Source: Planococcus shenhongbingii (GTDB lineage: Bacteria > Bacillota > Bacilli > Bacillales_A > Planococcaceae). From it: a stretch of DNA of 64,000 nt. The translations under genes and the position numbers were made by a program. The stretch's first letter is position 1; each line of letters opens with the position of its first letter. This document shows positions 51,616 through 60,365 of this stretch, piece by piece. The stretch spans positions 3,100,001 through 3,164,000 of the forward strand of contig NZ_CP129235.1 of NCBI RefSeq assembly GCF_030413635.1, given 5' to 3'. The notes below the pieces were generated by a model. That model saw nothing but the letters and a program-made list of their open reading frames with translations. It ran no database searches and had not been told where the DNA came from.

Positions 51616-53586
51616 TTACTTAGCCAACGGCAGCATTTTAATGTATGAGCCGTGAACATAGGCTTCAGTATCGGCCTTGTTTTCAGGCTGTACTTTATGC
51701 CAGGCAACTCCGGAAGCCGTCGTGTTGCCATTAATTACGACTGGAACTCCGGCAACCGGCAATGTATACAACATTTCATTTGTTGCTGATGCACCACTTC
51801 GGAAGTTTAAAGGCGCAGTTGTTGTTTCCCCTAAAATCTTCTTATTAAGATCTTTGCCGCCAAGTTTAAGGTCAGCGCGGTACATATGCCCCGCGATTTT
51901 CTCACCCCAGAATGGATCGGATGCATAGCGAACGTTCATCCCTCCACCTTTGTTGCCAAGGTATGCTCCATTATAGTAGCTGGCTTTGATCGTATGGTAA
52001 TTCGCATCGACTTTTTGAGCAGCGTATTCAATCGATTCTCTAAACGTAAGATAAGTGAAAGCGGCCTTGTAAGGATCCGCATCTACTGCGCCATAACCGA
52101 AAAGATTGAATTTATCCTGTGCAATTTTACTGGTTCCCCATCCACTTTCGTGGATGGCATGGGCCATCAGATAAAGCGCGTTGACTTTGTATTTGCTTTC
52201 CATTTCTTTGAAGAATTTACCTGTTCCAACAAGTGGACTCTTGGTCCAAGTTTTGCCAGCTACCGTCTTGTTGTAATACGGGAAGGCGTCCTGAAGGTAC
52301 TTGTCCAGTTCTGCAGCCGTATAGTTGGATGTCGTATGAAGCGGCAGTTTGTTGAAATATTGATGCGCTTCTGTAACAAGAGCGCCAGAGGCATTGGTGA
52401 ATGTCGCTCCGTCCCAGCTGTAGTACTTCATGCCAGCCACGAATTCTTTCGGCGCTTTGCCGATTTCTCCCGTTGACTGCAAAGTTCCATTTGAGTGGTT
52501 ATAAATTTTATGAACCAGACTGCCGGAGGTTGATACTTCATAATACGATTGCCCTTTTTTAGCCTGTTCCGGAATCAAACGGATGACATTCTGGCTGACA
52601 TAACCTATTTTACCCGCCAATTCCACTTTGACTGTTGTGCCTGTCGAATCCAAAAACTTTAGTTCAGTACTAGCCGGAACATATGGACGGAACGTTCCAG
52701 TTGAAGCTTTTAACGTTTCAGAAGGATAAATTTCAGTGAAGGCATTCGTAAACCCGATCCCCTCCTCCATCCAGAGGATTTTGTTGGTGCGTTCAACTGC
52801 CTGCGAATTCGTATTGTCTTGAACATATTTTTTCGCTTCTGCGAATGTATCAAAATGTTTTACGATAGTAGTTTTATCCGAAGCTACTGAAACCGCCTGG
52901 AATTCTTTTTCCGCTGGTCCGTCCATGTAATCTTTAGCTCTCAGCATAACAAGCGCCACCATCCATCTTTTTGAGCTTTCTTTCGGTTTGAACGTTCCAT
53001 CAGTATTCCCTGTCAAGATTTCAAGATGCGATAAAATCCGAACATCTGTTACATGATCTTCCAATATAGTAGATAAATCTTTGAAGTTCAATGTGGCAGT
53101 CTGTTCGACATCCGGAAGCATTCCTTTTGCCGCTAATGCTCTTGATACCATTGTTGCCATTTGCTCGCGGGTGATGGATTCATTTGGGCGGAATGTGTTA
53201 TCTGGATAGCCTTTAACAATTCCCGCTTGAACAGCATCCATTACCGGCCAATAAAACCATTGATGCGCAGAAATATCTTTAAAGTTTATAGCAGTGGCAG
53301 TTATTCCCGCGTTTGTCAGTCCAGCGCTTTTAAACTCTGCACTTTCAGCATTTGTTCCAAGACCAAAAGTTTTAATGACCATTTTCGCAAATTCTGCACG
53401 AGTCACATGGCGCTCCGGCTGAATAGAGCCGTCATTGTATCCAGTAATAACGCCGAGCGCCATCAATTCTCTCATTTCTTTTTCATACGGATGTCCGCTC
53501 AGGTCATCTGCTGCTTTAGCTATCGGCGAATTGAATAACGATAATACCAATGCCGCCATGACTGTTATAAGCAATACTTTCTTCAT
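51616..53586 (-). CDS. SLH-anchored N-acetylglucosaminidase (GH73/LytD-like) with SH3 domain
   Basis: The 656-residue exported wall hydrolase has a signal peptide at 1-25. Three SLH domains follow (MRELMALGVITGYNDGS, FKDISAHQWFYWPVM, FKDLSTILEDHVTDVR), then a linker domain with EVSTSGSLVHKIYN. The glucosaminidase domain carries the catalytic Glu in HAIHESGWGTSKIAQ, NLFGYGA and YASDPFWGEKIAGHM. A C-terminal SH3-like domain contains APLNFRSGAS. It cleaves the glycan strand outside the cell. ATG at 53586 follows GGGGG at a rather long spacing. A perfect WalR box and an extended -10 lie about 200 bases upstream (53782-53813). The next gene is divergent. Confidence 0.93.
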   Translation of the reverse strand: MKKVLLITVMAALVLSLFNSPIAKAADDLSGHPYEKEMRELMALGVITGYNDGSIQPERHVTRAEFAKMVIKTFGLGTNAESAEFKSAGLTNAGITATAINFKDISAHQWFYWPVMDAVQAGIVKGYPDNTFRPNESITREQMATMVSRALAAKGMLPDVEQTATLNFKDLSTILEDHVTDVRILSHLEILTGNTDGTFKPKESSKRWMVALVMLRAKDYMDGPAEKEFQAVSVASDKTTIVKHFDTFAEAKKYVQDNTNSQAVERTNKILWMEEGIGFTNAFTEIYPSETLKASTGTFRPYVPASTELKFLDSTGTTVKVELAGKIGYVSQNVIRLIPEQAKKGQSYYEVSTSGSLVHKIYNHSNGTLQSTGEIGKAPKEFVAGMKYYSWDGATFTNASGALVTEAHQYFNKLPLHTTSNYTAAELDKYLQDAFPYYNKTVAGKTWTKSPLVGTGKFFKEMESKYKVNALYLMAHAIHESGWGTSKIAQDKFNLFGYGAVDADPYKAAFTYLTFRESIEYAAQKVDANYHTIKASYYNGAYLGNKGGGMNVRYASDPFWGEKIAGHMYRADLKLGGKDLNKKILGETTTAPLNFRSGASATNEMLYTLPVAGVPVVINGNTTASGVAWHKVQPENKADTEAYVHGSYIKMLPLAK

Positions 53587-54017
53587 TTTTTATTAAAGCC
53601 CCCTTATATGGAAATAAAATCCTTTATCAATCGGAAAGTAAATTCGTTCTTTAGACCTTCCAGATAGTAAATATCTTATAGGAGTTACCAGATGATAACT
53701 ATCATACTTTTTATCTAATTTTTACATATAACTAAAAATTAGTACCTAATTCGATAGTTTTTCACTTAGAGTCACTTTTTGCTTATAGCACATATTTTTA
53801 CAATTTATTTACAATATTTATATGAAACTAAAAATAAATAGAAAAAAATTAAAATTAAGTAGTTATTTATGCTTACTTTTAATGAATTTACCCTTCATTT
53901 AGTTTTTTAAACCTATCTATTCTATCATTTATTAAAAAAAGGAATATTTTAGAACTAAAGTCTGCTAAACTGACTATAGAAATTAACAAAAAAATATTAG
54001 GGGGAAATTTTTAAATT
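53587..54017. other. Divergent intergenic region of two SLH wall-hydrolase genes
   Basis: About 430 AT-rich bases with no supported gene. It holds the WalR box and -10 for the glucosaminidase gene (minus). For the amidase gene (plus) I see TGACTATAGA near 53970, a possible -10, but no matching -35 and no WalR box in that orientation. Confidence 0.6.
53782..53813 (-). promoter_or_regulatory. WalR box and extended -10 promoter
   Basis: On the minus strand TGTAAA-5-TGTAAA (53813-53797) matches the WalR consensus TGTWAH-5-TGTWAH at every position. Nine bases later comes TATAAG (53787-53782), with TG one base before it, an extended -10. The box covers the -35 position, the layout expected for activation. 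The target is the SLH-glucosaminidase. Confidence 0.7.
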
Positions 54018-55421
54018 ATGCAAAAAATATTAGTTAAAGCTGGGCTCTTCTTTGTCGCTCTGGTATTAGTGATTACGTCTTTAGGTTCAAACAGCTCTTC
54101 TGCCTCAGGCGTTCCTTTCAAGGATATTAAAACAACGGATGAAGAAATTATTTATTTATGGAATAAAGGCTTAATCAATGGAACGTCAAAAACAACTTTC
54201 AGCCCTGACGCTTCCGTTACACGCGAACAAGCCGCTGCTATGATTGGTCGTGCCCTAAAGTTAAATGGCACTTTACGAAAAACTTCTTTTAATGATGTGG
54301 ATCCCAAAAATTATGCTTCTGGTTATATTCAATCCGCTGTTGACAAAGGAATCGTCGAAGGCGACTCAGAAGGAAATTTTCGTCCGAAAGATACAATAAC
54401 ACGCGGTGAGATGGCTTTCCTTTTAAGCAGAGCCTTTAACTTCACACAAACTGGAAATGTTTTTTTCACAGACATTAAAATAAATACAAGCTCTACAAGT
54501 TTATATGCAGCAGCAAATAAAATCGCCACAGCCGGCATCACAAACGGGACAGGCGACGGAAGTTATGAACCAAACAGTGAATTGAACAGAGGGCAGTTTG
54601 CCGCTTTTGTAGCGCGAGCACTCAACACTGACTTCCGTGTAATATTCAAAAACGTTACAATTGCTGAACTGACAGTAACAGCTGATAACTTGAATGTCCG
54701 CAAAGGTCCGGATGCGAGTTATTCATCATATGGGAAAATTTACAGAGGCGCAAAATTCCAAGTCTATGGTTACAATGGTAGCTGGGCATACGGTAAAAGC
54801 GGCACTTTAACCGGCTATGTCAGTACTGCTTATTTGGCAAAATCGGTGACACCCGTAGCTAATACAAATAAATACGTAGTTCTTGATGCAGGTCACGGCG
54901 GTACAGACCCAGGTGCGGTCGGCCATGGTTTAAAAGAAAAAGATATCAACCTTGATGTAGCAAAACGCGTTGAATCACTTCTTAAAACCAAAGGTATTTC
55001 TGTCTACATGACACGCTCGACTGACATTTTTATTCCGCTGGCAAGTCGAGTTGATTTAGCTAAAAAGAGCGGTGGCAACGCGTTCGTCAGCATCCATACC
55101 AATGCTGCAACTCCTTCAGCTAGCGGGTCAGAGACCTTCTACTCAGCTGCGCTTGATCAACGGGCTTTAGAAAGTAAACAATTGGCAACATTCATCCAGA
55201 ACAGGCTTTATAAAGCTATGAACAACAACAACCGAGGTGTAAAAGAAGCCGGTTATCTGGTTATCGGTTCAAATCCTCTTCCAGCCGCATTGGTGGAATT
55301 AGGATTTATCACAAACAGCACAGATGCTTCTAAATTAGCTTCTGCTACTTATAAACAACGGGCTTCTGAAGCAATTGCCAGCGGCATCGATGATTACTAC
55401 AAGTGGAAAGCTAATAATTAA
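54018..55421 (+). CDS. SLH-anchored N-acetylmuramoyl-L-alanine amidase (Amidase_3) with SH3 domain
   Basis: The 467 residues comprise a signal peptide (1-30) and three SLH domains (FKDIKTTDEEIIYLWNKG, FNDVDPKNYASGYIQ, FTDIKINTSS). An SH3 domain (TADNLNVRKGPDASY) is followed by the zinc amidase domain: VVLDAGHGGTDPGAVG with the first His, Glu in LKEKDINLDVA, SIHTNAA with the second His, and the catalytic Glu in ALVELGFITN. It cuts the bond between muramic acid and the stem peptide. ATG at 54018 is preceded by AGGGGG at thirteen bases, a long spacing. A terminator follows, then another SLH protein gene in the same direction. Confidence 0.95.
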   Translation: MQKILVKAGLFFVALVLVITSLGSNSSSASGVPFKDIKTTDEEIIYLWNKGLINGTSKTTFSPDASVTREQAAAMIGRALKLNGTLRKTSFNDVDPKNYASGYIQSAVDKGIVEGDSEGNFRPKDTITRGEMAFLLSRAFNFTQTGNVFFTDIKINTSSTSLYAAANKIATAGITNGTGDGSYEPNSELNRGQFAAFVARALNTDFRVIFKNVTIAELTVTADNLNVRKGPDASYSSYGKIYRGAKFQVYGYNGSWAYGKSGTLTGYVSTAYLAKSVTPVANTNKYVVLDAGHGGTDPGAVGHGLKEKDINLDVAKRVESLLKTKGISVYMTRSTDIFIPLASRVDLAKKSGGNAFVSIHTNAATPSASGSETFYSAALDQRALESKQLATFIQNRLYKAMNNNNRGVKEAGYLVIGSNPLPAALVELGFITNSTDASKLASATYKQRASEAIASGIDDYYKWKANN

Positions 55422-55433
55422 TTAATAAAAAAA

Positions 55434-55458
55434 CGGGCTTTTTAGCCCGCTTTTTTTT
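55434..55458 (+). terminator. Rho-independent terminator
   Basis: CGGGCT 55434-55439 pairs with AGCCCG 55444-55449, flanked by seven A's before and a long T run after. It ends the amidase gene. Confidence 0.88.
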
Positions 55459-55506
55459 ATATTGCGCTATACTACTAGAAAACGGCTTAAGCATGGAGGG
55501 AATCTA

Positions 55507-57159
55507 TTGAAAAAAATATATGTTTTAGCAGCAACAGCACTTACTCTCATTTCATTAAACATTAACCATATAGAAGTTGCCGCTTCTGAAAACGAACCTG
55601 AGAAAGTGATTATTTCTTTTAAAGATGAAATCGATTTTGAAGTGCTGGATGAAATGGGTGCAGAAGTTCAAGAAGAATTGAATAGCATCAACGCAGTTGT
55701 GGTCACCCTGCCGGATCAGCAATCCATCGAGTCAGCCAGCATAGATTCTTCCATTGAATACATTGAGGAAGATCATCTCGTAAAAGCAGCCGGCCAAATG
55801 CAGACATGGGGCTATAAACAGATAAAAGCCAATACCGCTTCGAAAATCGGTTATACCGGAAAAGGAGTGAAAATAGCGGTTGTCGATTCCGGGATTAACA
55901 ACAAGCATCCTGATTTGAAAATTGCCGGTGGTGTATCAAAAATTTCAGGGCTGACCGCCTTTGCCGATAAACTTGGGCACGGGACACATGTCGCAGGTAT
56001 AATTGGAGCACAGAACAATTCAATTGGAACAGTTGGCGTAGCACCAGACGCCTCACTTTATTCAATCAGAGTGTTGTCAGATGAAGGCTTTGGCGATATG
56101 ACCGACGTCATCGCCGGCATTGAATGGGCTATTGAGCAGAAGATGGATATTATCAACCTCAGTTTGACAACACAAACCAATAGCCCGTCTCTTCAGGCTG
56201 TCGTCAAGAAAGCTTATGACCAGGGCATTATCATCGTTGCAGCCTCTGGCAACTACCGGGCAAATTTAAGTATTAAAGATGTTCTATTTCCTGCCCGTCT
56301 TCCTTCTGTCATTGCCGTGGGTTCTGTATCCCAATTGAACAAACTGTCCTATTTCTCAAATTTCGGTCCAAACCAGGAATTGGTGGCGCCTGGGGAAAAC
56401 ATTAAAAGTACATTTGTAGATGCCAAAACTTCCACTCAGGAAGATTATATGGTCTCAGAAGGAACGTCCATGGCTGCGCCTTTCGCTGCCGGTACATTTG
56501 CCCAGTACATGGAAGCTTATCCCCATTTGACCAACGTACAGCTTCGCGCTACAGTGAATAGGGCCGCAATGGATTTAGGGGCAAAAGGAAGAGACAATCT
56601 ATATGGACATGGTTTGGTTCAGTCCTTGTCTTCAAAAGCGGCTTTGTTCCCTGATTTAGTTCCTGATATTTGGTACACTTCAGCTATCCAAAAAATCTTC
56701 GATCAAAACATAACTAACGGATTCTCGGACGGGACATTCCGGCCGAACAGTTCCATCACCCGTGGAGAAGCGGTCACAATGATCGGCCGTGCATTAAATT
56801 TGAATAAGAACAACATTAATCATAAATTTACGGATGTCCCAAAAAATTCATACGCTGCCGGCTATATCAATAGCGCTGTTGAGCTTGGTTATGTCAAAGG
56901 AATTACAGCAACTAATTTTTCACCGGATGCTCCAATCAATCGCGGAGACATGGCAGTCCTTATTCAGCGCATATATAATCTGAAGAGTACACAAAATACC
57001 CAGTTTAGCGATGTACCTTCTTCCAAGTACTATTACGACGCTGTTCAAGCTGTATTCGAAAACAATATTGTAAAAGGATATCCAAACGGCACTTTCCGTC
57101 CGGAAAATCCGATTACACGAGCAGAGAATGCACAAATTTTGAGTAATTCATTGGAGTAG
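55507..57159 (+). CDS. S8 subtilisin-like protease with three C-terminal SLH domains
   Basis: TTG at 55507, six bases after GGAGGG, is the start; the frame open from 55462 has no signal. The 550 residues comprise a signal peptide (VLAATALTLISLNI), a short inhibitor-type propeptide (KVIISFKDEIDFE, YIEEDHLV), and a compact catalytic domain. Asp is in IAVVDSGIN, His in GHGTHVAG and Ser in GTSMAAPFAAG. Three SLH domains begin near 398 (FPDLVPDIWYTSAIQ, FTDVPKNSYAAGYIN, FSDVPSSKYYYDAVQ). It is a wall-bound protease that could process neighbouring surface proteins. It follows the amidase gene after a strong terminator, so it probably has its own promoter (TATACT at 55468-55473 is a candidate -10). 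Confidence 0.94.
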   Translation: MKKIYVLAATALTLISLNINHIEVAASENEPEKVIISFKDEIDFEVLDEMGAEVQEELNSINAVVVTLPDQQSIESASIDSSIEYIEEDHLVKAAGQMQTWGYKQIKANTASKIGYTGKGVKIAVVDSGINNKHPDLKIAGGVSKISGLTAFADKLGHGTHVAGIIGAQNNSIGTVGVAPDASLYSIRVLSDEGFGDMTDVIAGIEWAIEQKMDIINLSLTTQTNSPSLQAVVKKAYDQGIIIVAASGNYRANLSIKDVLFPARLPSVIAVGSVSQLNKLSYFSNFGPNQELVAPGENIKSTFVDAKTSTQEDYMVSEGTSMAAPFAAGTFAQYMEAYPHLTNVQLRATVNRAAMDLGAKGRDNLYGHGLVQSLSSKAALFPDLVPDIWYTSAIQKIFDQNITNGFSDGTFRPNSSITRGEAVTMIGRALNLNKNNINHKFTDVPKNSYAAGYINSAVELGYVKGITATNFSPDAPINRGDMAVLIQRIYNLKSTQNTQFSDVPSSKYYYDAVQAVFENNIVKGYPNGTFRPENPITRAENAQILSNSLE

Positions 57160-57170
57160 ATTAAATAAAA

Positions 57171-57205
57171 GGCAGTCCAGATGATCTCATCTGGACTGCC
57201 TTTTT
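57171..57205 (+). terminator. Rho-independent terminator
   Basis: A 14-base arm, 57171-57184, pairs perfectly with 57187-57200, followed by five T's. It ends the SLH-protease gene. Confidence 0.95.
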
Positions 57206-57288
57206 GTCTGGTAAAAGCCTTGGACTAATGAAGCTATAATTTAGAATATCGGTAAGTAAATAAGAATATAATGCTTTTGATAAGCTGA

Positions 57289-57318
57289 AAAAGGAGCCTT
57301 CCACTGAAGGCTCCTTTT
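57289..57318. terminator. Terminator of the SLH NlpC/P60 gene
   Basis: AAAAGGAGCCTT 57289-57300 pairs perfectly with AAGGCTCCTTTT 57307-57318, just beyond the minus-strand stop at 57331. Confidence 0.88.
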
Positions 57319-57330
57319 CTAAAACTTATT

Positions 57331-58368
57331 TTATTTGCTGATTGCTCTGTGGATGAATGTGGCCATCTCAGCGCGTGTAGCGTTATTATTCGGCTTGAAT
57401 GTGCCATCATCGTATCCGGTCGCCAAGTTGTTTGAAGCAACTTTTACAACAGATGCCTCAGCCCAGTGGCCTTTCAAATCTTTGAATGACACTGATGTTG
57501 AAGATGCTTTCAAAGTGAATGCTCTAGTTAGCATGGCACTGATTTCTGCACGTGTGATCTTCTCAGCTGGTGCGTATCTGCCGTCACCGCGGCCATTAAT
57601 GATGCCTGCCCGTTTAACAGCATTGATATAGCCATTTGCCCAGTAAGCAGAAGAAACATCTTTGAATGATGAGCCGTTAACCGGTTTAAGTCCTACTGCA
57701 AGTGCAATCATTTTTGCTGCCTCTGCACGGTTTACTGCATTATTCGGTTTAAAAACACTGACATCATAACCATTGATAATGCCCTTAGTGCCTAGATTTT
57801 TAATAGCAATATAACCCCAATATTTGCTTGACACATCATAATACTGACCTGCTGGCAATTGTTTTTTCGGTGCAGAAACTGTGACCGGTGCAGCTTTTAC
57901 GCTATTATATCGTTTTGCACCAATATAGCGTGGAGCCCAGTAAGAGTTTGTATTCAAATTCTCTGTAGCAATTCCTTTACTTGTTGTTGCAGAGATGAAA
58001 TTCCCATTTCCGACATAGAGTCCTGAGTGTGTGACTCTGGTTGAACCAGCACTTGCTCCAAAAAATACTAAGTCACCCTTTTTTAGATTGCTTTTCGATA
58101 CCCATGCGCCTTCCTTATATTGATCCGCAGAAACACGAGGGATGGAAAGATCAAATTGGTTGAATATGTATAAGAGGTAACCTGAACAGTCAAAACCTCT
58201 TGGTGTTTTGCCGCCCCATAGATAAGGTACTCCTGTAAATTTATTTGCATATGCGATTAATTCTTCTGGTGTTACTGTTCCACTGGCTGCTTCGGCTTTA
58301 TTTGATAAGAACGGATTAGCTGTAAAAATTAGCATCGCTATCACCATAACTACTATACATTTTTTCAA
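57331..58368 (-). CDS. SLH-anchored NlpC/P60 wall endopeptidase
   Basis: The 345 residues have a signal peptide (1-27) and then an N-terminal NlpC/P60 domain with Cys in FDCSGYLLYIF, His in VTHSGLYVGNG and a third polar residue in the following strand. Three SLH domains make up the C-terminal half (YDVSSKYWGYIAIKN, FKDVSSAYWANGYIN, FKDLKGHWAEASVVK). The catalytic domain comes first and the SLH domains last, the reverse of the amidase and glucosaminidase nearby. The start is TTG at 58368 with AGAGGTG five bases before. A perfect WalR box is at 58481-58497. It cleaves stem peptides in the wall. Confidence 0.94.
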   Translation of the reverse strand: MKKCIVVMVIAMLIFTANPFLSNKAEAASGTVTPEELIAYANKFTGVPYLWGGKTPRGFDCSGYLLYIFNQFDLSIPRVSADQYKEGAWVSKSNLKKGDLVFFGASAGSTRVTHSGLYVGNGNFISATTSKGIATENLNTNSYWAPRYIGAKRYNSVKAAPVTVSAPKKQLPAGQYYDVSSKYWGYIAIKNLGTKGIINGYDVSVFKPNNAVNRAEAAKMIALAVGLKPVNGSSFKDVSSAYWANGYINAVKRAGIINGRGDGRYAPAEKITRAEISAMLTRAFTLKASSTSVSFKDLKGHWAEASVVKVASNNLATGYDDGTFKPNNNATRAEMATFIHRAISK

Positions 58369-58465
58369 TTGGACACCTCTGTTGTGGATTCTAGATGTTG
58401 ATCAGACACCGAATCTAATATATTTTTCCGAGTAGTACTTAATACACTTATGATCTTATCAGATA

Positions 58466-58497
58466 AATGTACTATTTTTCATTACATTTGTATTACA
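58466..58497 (-). promoter_or_regulatory. WalR box and probable -10
   Basis: On the minus strand TGTAAT-5-TGTAAT (58497-58481) matches the WalR consensus exactly. TACATT (58471-58466) lies nine bases after it, the same distance as between box and -10 at 53782-53813. A second possible -10, TAAGAT with TG before it, is slightly further downstream. The target is the SLH NlpC/P60 endopeptidase. Confidence 0.68.
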
Positions 58498-58642
58498 ATT
58501 TTAAATTTATGCTCATTTTAATGTTTATTTTTATATAAAAAGGGAATTATAATATTTTTATTTTAAAATGGAAAATATAAACTAATTTAAAGTCCATTTA
58601 ATCTGGTCATCTTAAACAAAAATTCTTGAAAATCGACTCAAT

Positions 58643-58678
58643 AAAAAGCAGTGCTGGATTGATTCCAGCACTGCTTTT
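58643..58678. terminator. Terminator of the VanZ gene
   Basis: AAAAGCAGTGCTGGA (ending 58658) pairs perfectly with TCCAGCACTGCTTTT 58664-58678, with A's before and T's after, so it can act on both strands. Confidence 0.92.
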
Positions 58679-58692
58679 TATTCCTCCACAAG

Positions 58693-59157
58693 TTATTGTT
58701 CTTTTGTTTTTCTTTTTCCTGTATTCCATAACAACCAAATACTTAAAAACAAGAGCGCTCCAAAAGCATCAAGCAACACATCTTGAATAGCCGGCGTCCG
58801 TCCTCCCGTCAACGATTGATGGAACTCATCCATCAATGCAATGGCAAGAGCGATTATGAAAGCAAGCCACACTTTTGGTTTAGGCAAAAGATTCAGCACG
58901 GCCAAGGCGATCAAGCCGAACATCAGGACATGGGCGCCTTTGCGAAGCAAAAATTCGATAAATTTATGGTAGCCTCTTTCTTCAATCGATACGTGAGTGC
59001 CCCAATACGGAATTTCCAAATGGCTCAATACACCTTTGAACGGCTCGGACGGCAGGTACTTTTCCAATGCCGGAATCAAGGATTGTTCTTCATAAGTTTG
59101 GCCAGATGATACAAATAAGATGATAAACAATATTAGAAAGATAAGTATTTTTTTCAT
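58693..59157 (-). CDS. VanZ-family membrane protein
   Basis: The 154-residue protein has four membrane helices. The conserved VanZ pattern is present: KFIEFLLRKGAHVLMFGLIA, then ALAIALMDEFHQSLTGGRTPAIQDVLLDAFGALL. The first helix may act as a signal anchor. VanZ was named for low-level teicoplanin resistance, but the family's activity is unknown. The location beside wall-hydrolase genes is suggestive only. The start is ATG at 59157. Confidence 0.92.
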   Translation of the reverse strand: MKKILIFLILFIILFVSSGQTYEEQSLIPALEKYLPSEPFKGVLSHLEIPYWGTHVSIEERGYHKFIEFLLRKGAHVLMFGLIALAVLNLLPKPKVWLAFIIALAIALMDEFHQSLTGGRTPAIQDVLLDAFGALLFLSIWLLWNTGKRKTKEQ

Positions 59158-59207
59158 AGTTGAATTGTATCATGAATTTATTTCCGAGTTGCTGCCAGAG
59201 AGCAGAA

Positions 59208-59241
59208 AAAAGCACATTTGCCATTGCGCAAATGTGCTTTT
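59208..59241. terminator. Terminator of the amidohydrolase gene
   Basis: AAAAGCACATTTG 59208-59220 pairs perfectly with CAAATGTGCTTTT 59229-59241, just beyond the minus-strand stop at 59262. Confidence 0.92.
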
Positions 59242-59261
59242 CTTTAAAACCTGCCACTCGT

Positions 59262-60365
59262 TCAAGTTCTTCTCAGCGTTTCTGCCAGTACGCGCGCCCC
59301 GATATCAAGCGCATCCCGGTTGAACGCCATATCGGGATGATGGAGCCCCGGCACAAGGTCTGCACCCACTCCAAGCATCGCCGCTTTCAGTTCCGGCTTC
59401 TTTATCGTGTAAAAATGGAAATCATCCGCACCGGTTGTCTCAATAGGCGCTGACGTATTTTCATCGCCTATGACGGACCGGATGGCGGCGTCCGCAATCT
59501 GCATTGCTTCTTCCGACACTTCCGCCGCCGGCGTGTAATCATCCCATTCCCACTCTATTTCGACGCCGTGCAAGGCTGCGATAGATTCGAGCCCTGCATC
59601 GATGCGTTTTCTCAATTCCGCCATCAGGCTGTTCGACTGGGAGCGGACATCCAGTGCAAAATCAGCGCTGCCCGGAATGATGTTCAACGACTCGCCTCCC
59701 GCCTGGATGTTCGTCAGCTTCGCCGAATACGACTCAAACGGCGAGAAATAAATCGATTTCACAAATTGATGGATAGCGACAACCACATCGATGGCATTTT
59801 TCCCTTGATGCGGCCGAGCACCGTGGGCATCCACTCCGGTAATCTTGCCTTTCAGGAAAATCCCGGAACCGTGATAAATGGCAGGCGCTACTTGGCCAAA
59901 AGGCATTTCCTCAATCGGACGCAGATGCACACCGTATAAATGCGTCACGTCTTCCAGCGCTCCACGTTCAATCATCGCAAGCGATCCATTGCCTTTTTCC
60001 TCTGCCGGCTGAAAAATAAACCGAATACGCTTCGTCAGTGTTTCGTCTTTCAAGTAAAGAAGCGCCCCCAGCACCATCGCCATATTGGCATCATGGCCGC
60101 AGGAATGATTGGCTTGCACTTTTCCCTGCACTTCCTGCCACAGGGCATCGATGTCGGCGCGTACCGCCACTACTTGATCTCCTTCGCCAATTTCAGCGAT
60201 CAATCCCGTTACGTCATTGAAGGTATGATGCCTGATTTGCAGCTCTTCCATAATGTCAGCCAGTTTTTTCGTCGTTTGGACTTCTTTCCAGCTCACTTCG
60301 GGATGGGCATGGAAATGGTCAAAGTACTCCAGTATTTTTGTTTCATTATCCATTTGTCCGTTCAT
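59262..60365 (-). CDS. M20-family amidohydrolase (aminoacylase/carboxypeptidase type)
   Basis: The 367-residue cytoplasmic metal-dependent hydrolase shows the M20D residues: Cys-Gly-His in SCGHDANMAMVLGA near 88-101, the paired Glu in FQPAEEKGNGS, the His of YGVHLRP, a dimerisation segment with DAHGARPHQGKNAIDVV, and the final His pair in HHPDMAF. Substrates in this family are N-acyl amino acids, N-acetyl-diaminopimelate or gamma-linked amides; which one applies here is unknown. ATG at 60365 overlaps the upstream enolase-superfamily gene by 20 bases. A second ATG at 60353 is possible. The overlap implies coupled expression and a shared pathway. Confidence 0.9.
   Translation of the reverse strand: MNGQMDNETKILEYFDHFHAHPEVSWKEVQTTKKLADIMEELQIRHHTFNDVTGLIAEIGEGDQVVAVRADIDALWQEVQGKVQANHSCGHDANMAMVLGALLYLKDETLTKRIRFIFQPAEEKGNGSLAMIERGALEDVTHLYGVHLRPIEEMPFGQVAPAIYHGSGIFLKGKITGVDAHGARPHQGKNAIDVVVAIHQFVKSIYFSPFESYSAKLTNIQAGGESLNIIPGSADFALDVRSQSNSLMAELRKRIDAGLESIAALHGVEIEWEWDDYTPAAEVSEEAMQIADAAIRSVIGDENTSAPIETTGADDFHFYTIKKPELKAAMLGVGADLVPGLHHPDMAFNRDALDIGARVLAETLRRT

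Larger units (their letters stand above)
58369..58692. other. Intergenic region with WalR box and convergent-type terminator
   Basis: About 325 AT-rich bases. They contain the WalR box (58481-58497), the presumed promoter of the NlpC/P60 gene, and the terminator of the VanZ gene (58643-58678). Nothing else is recognisable. Confidence 0.6.
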
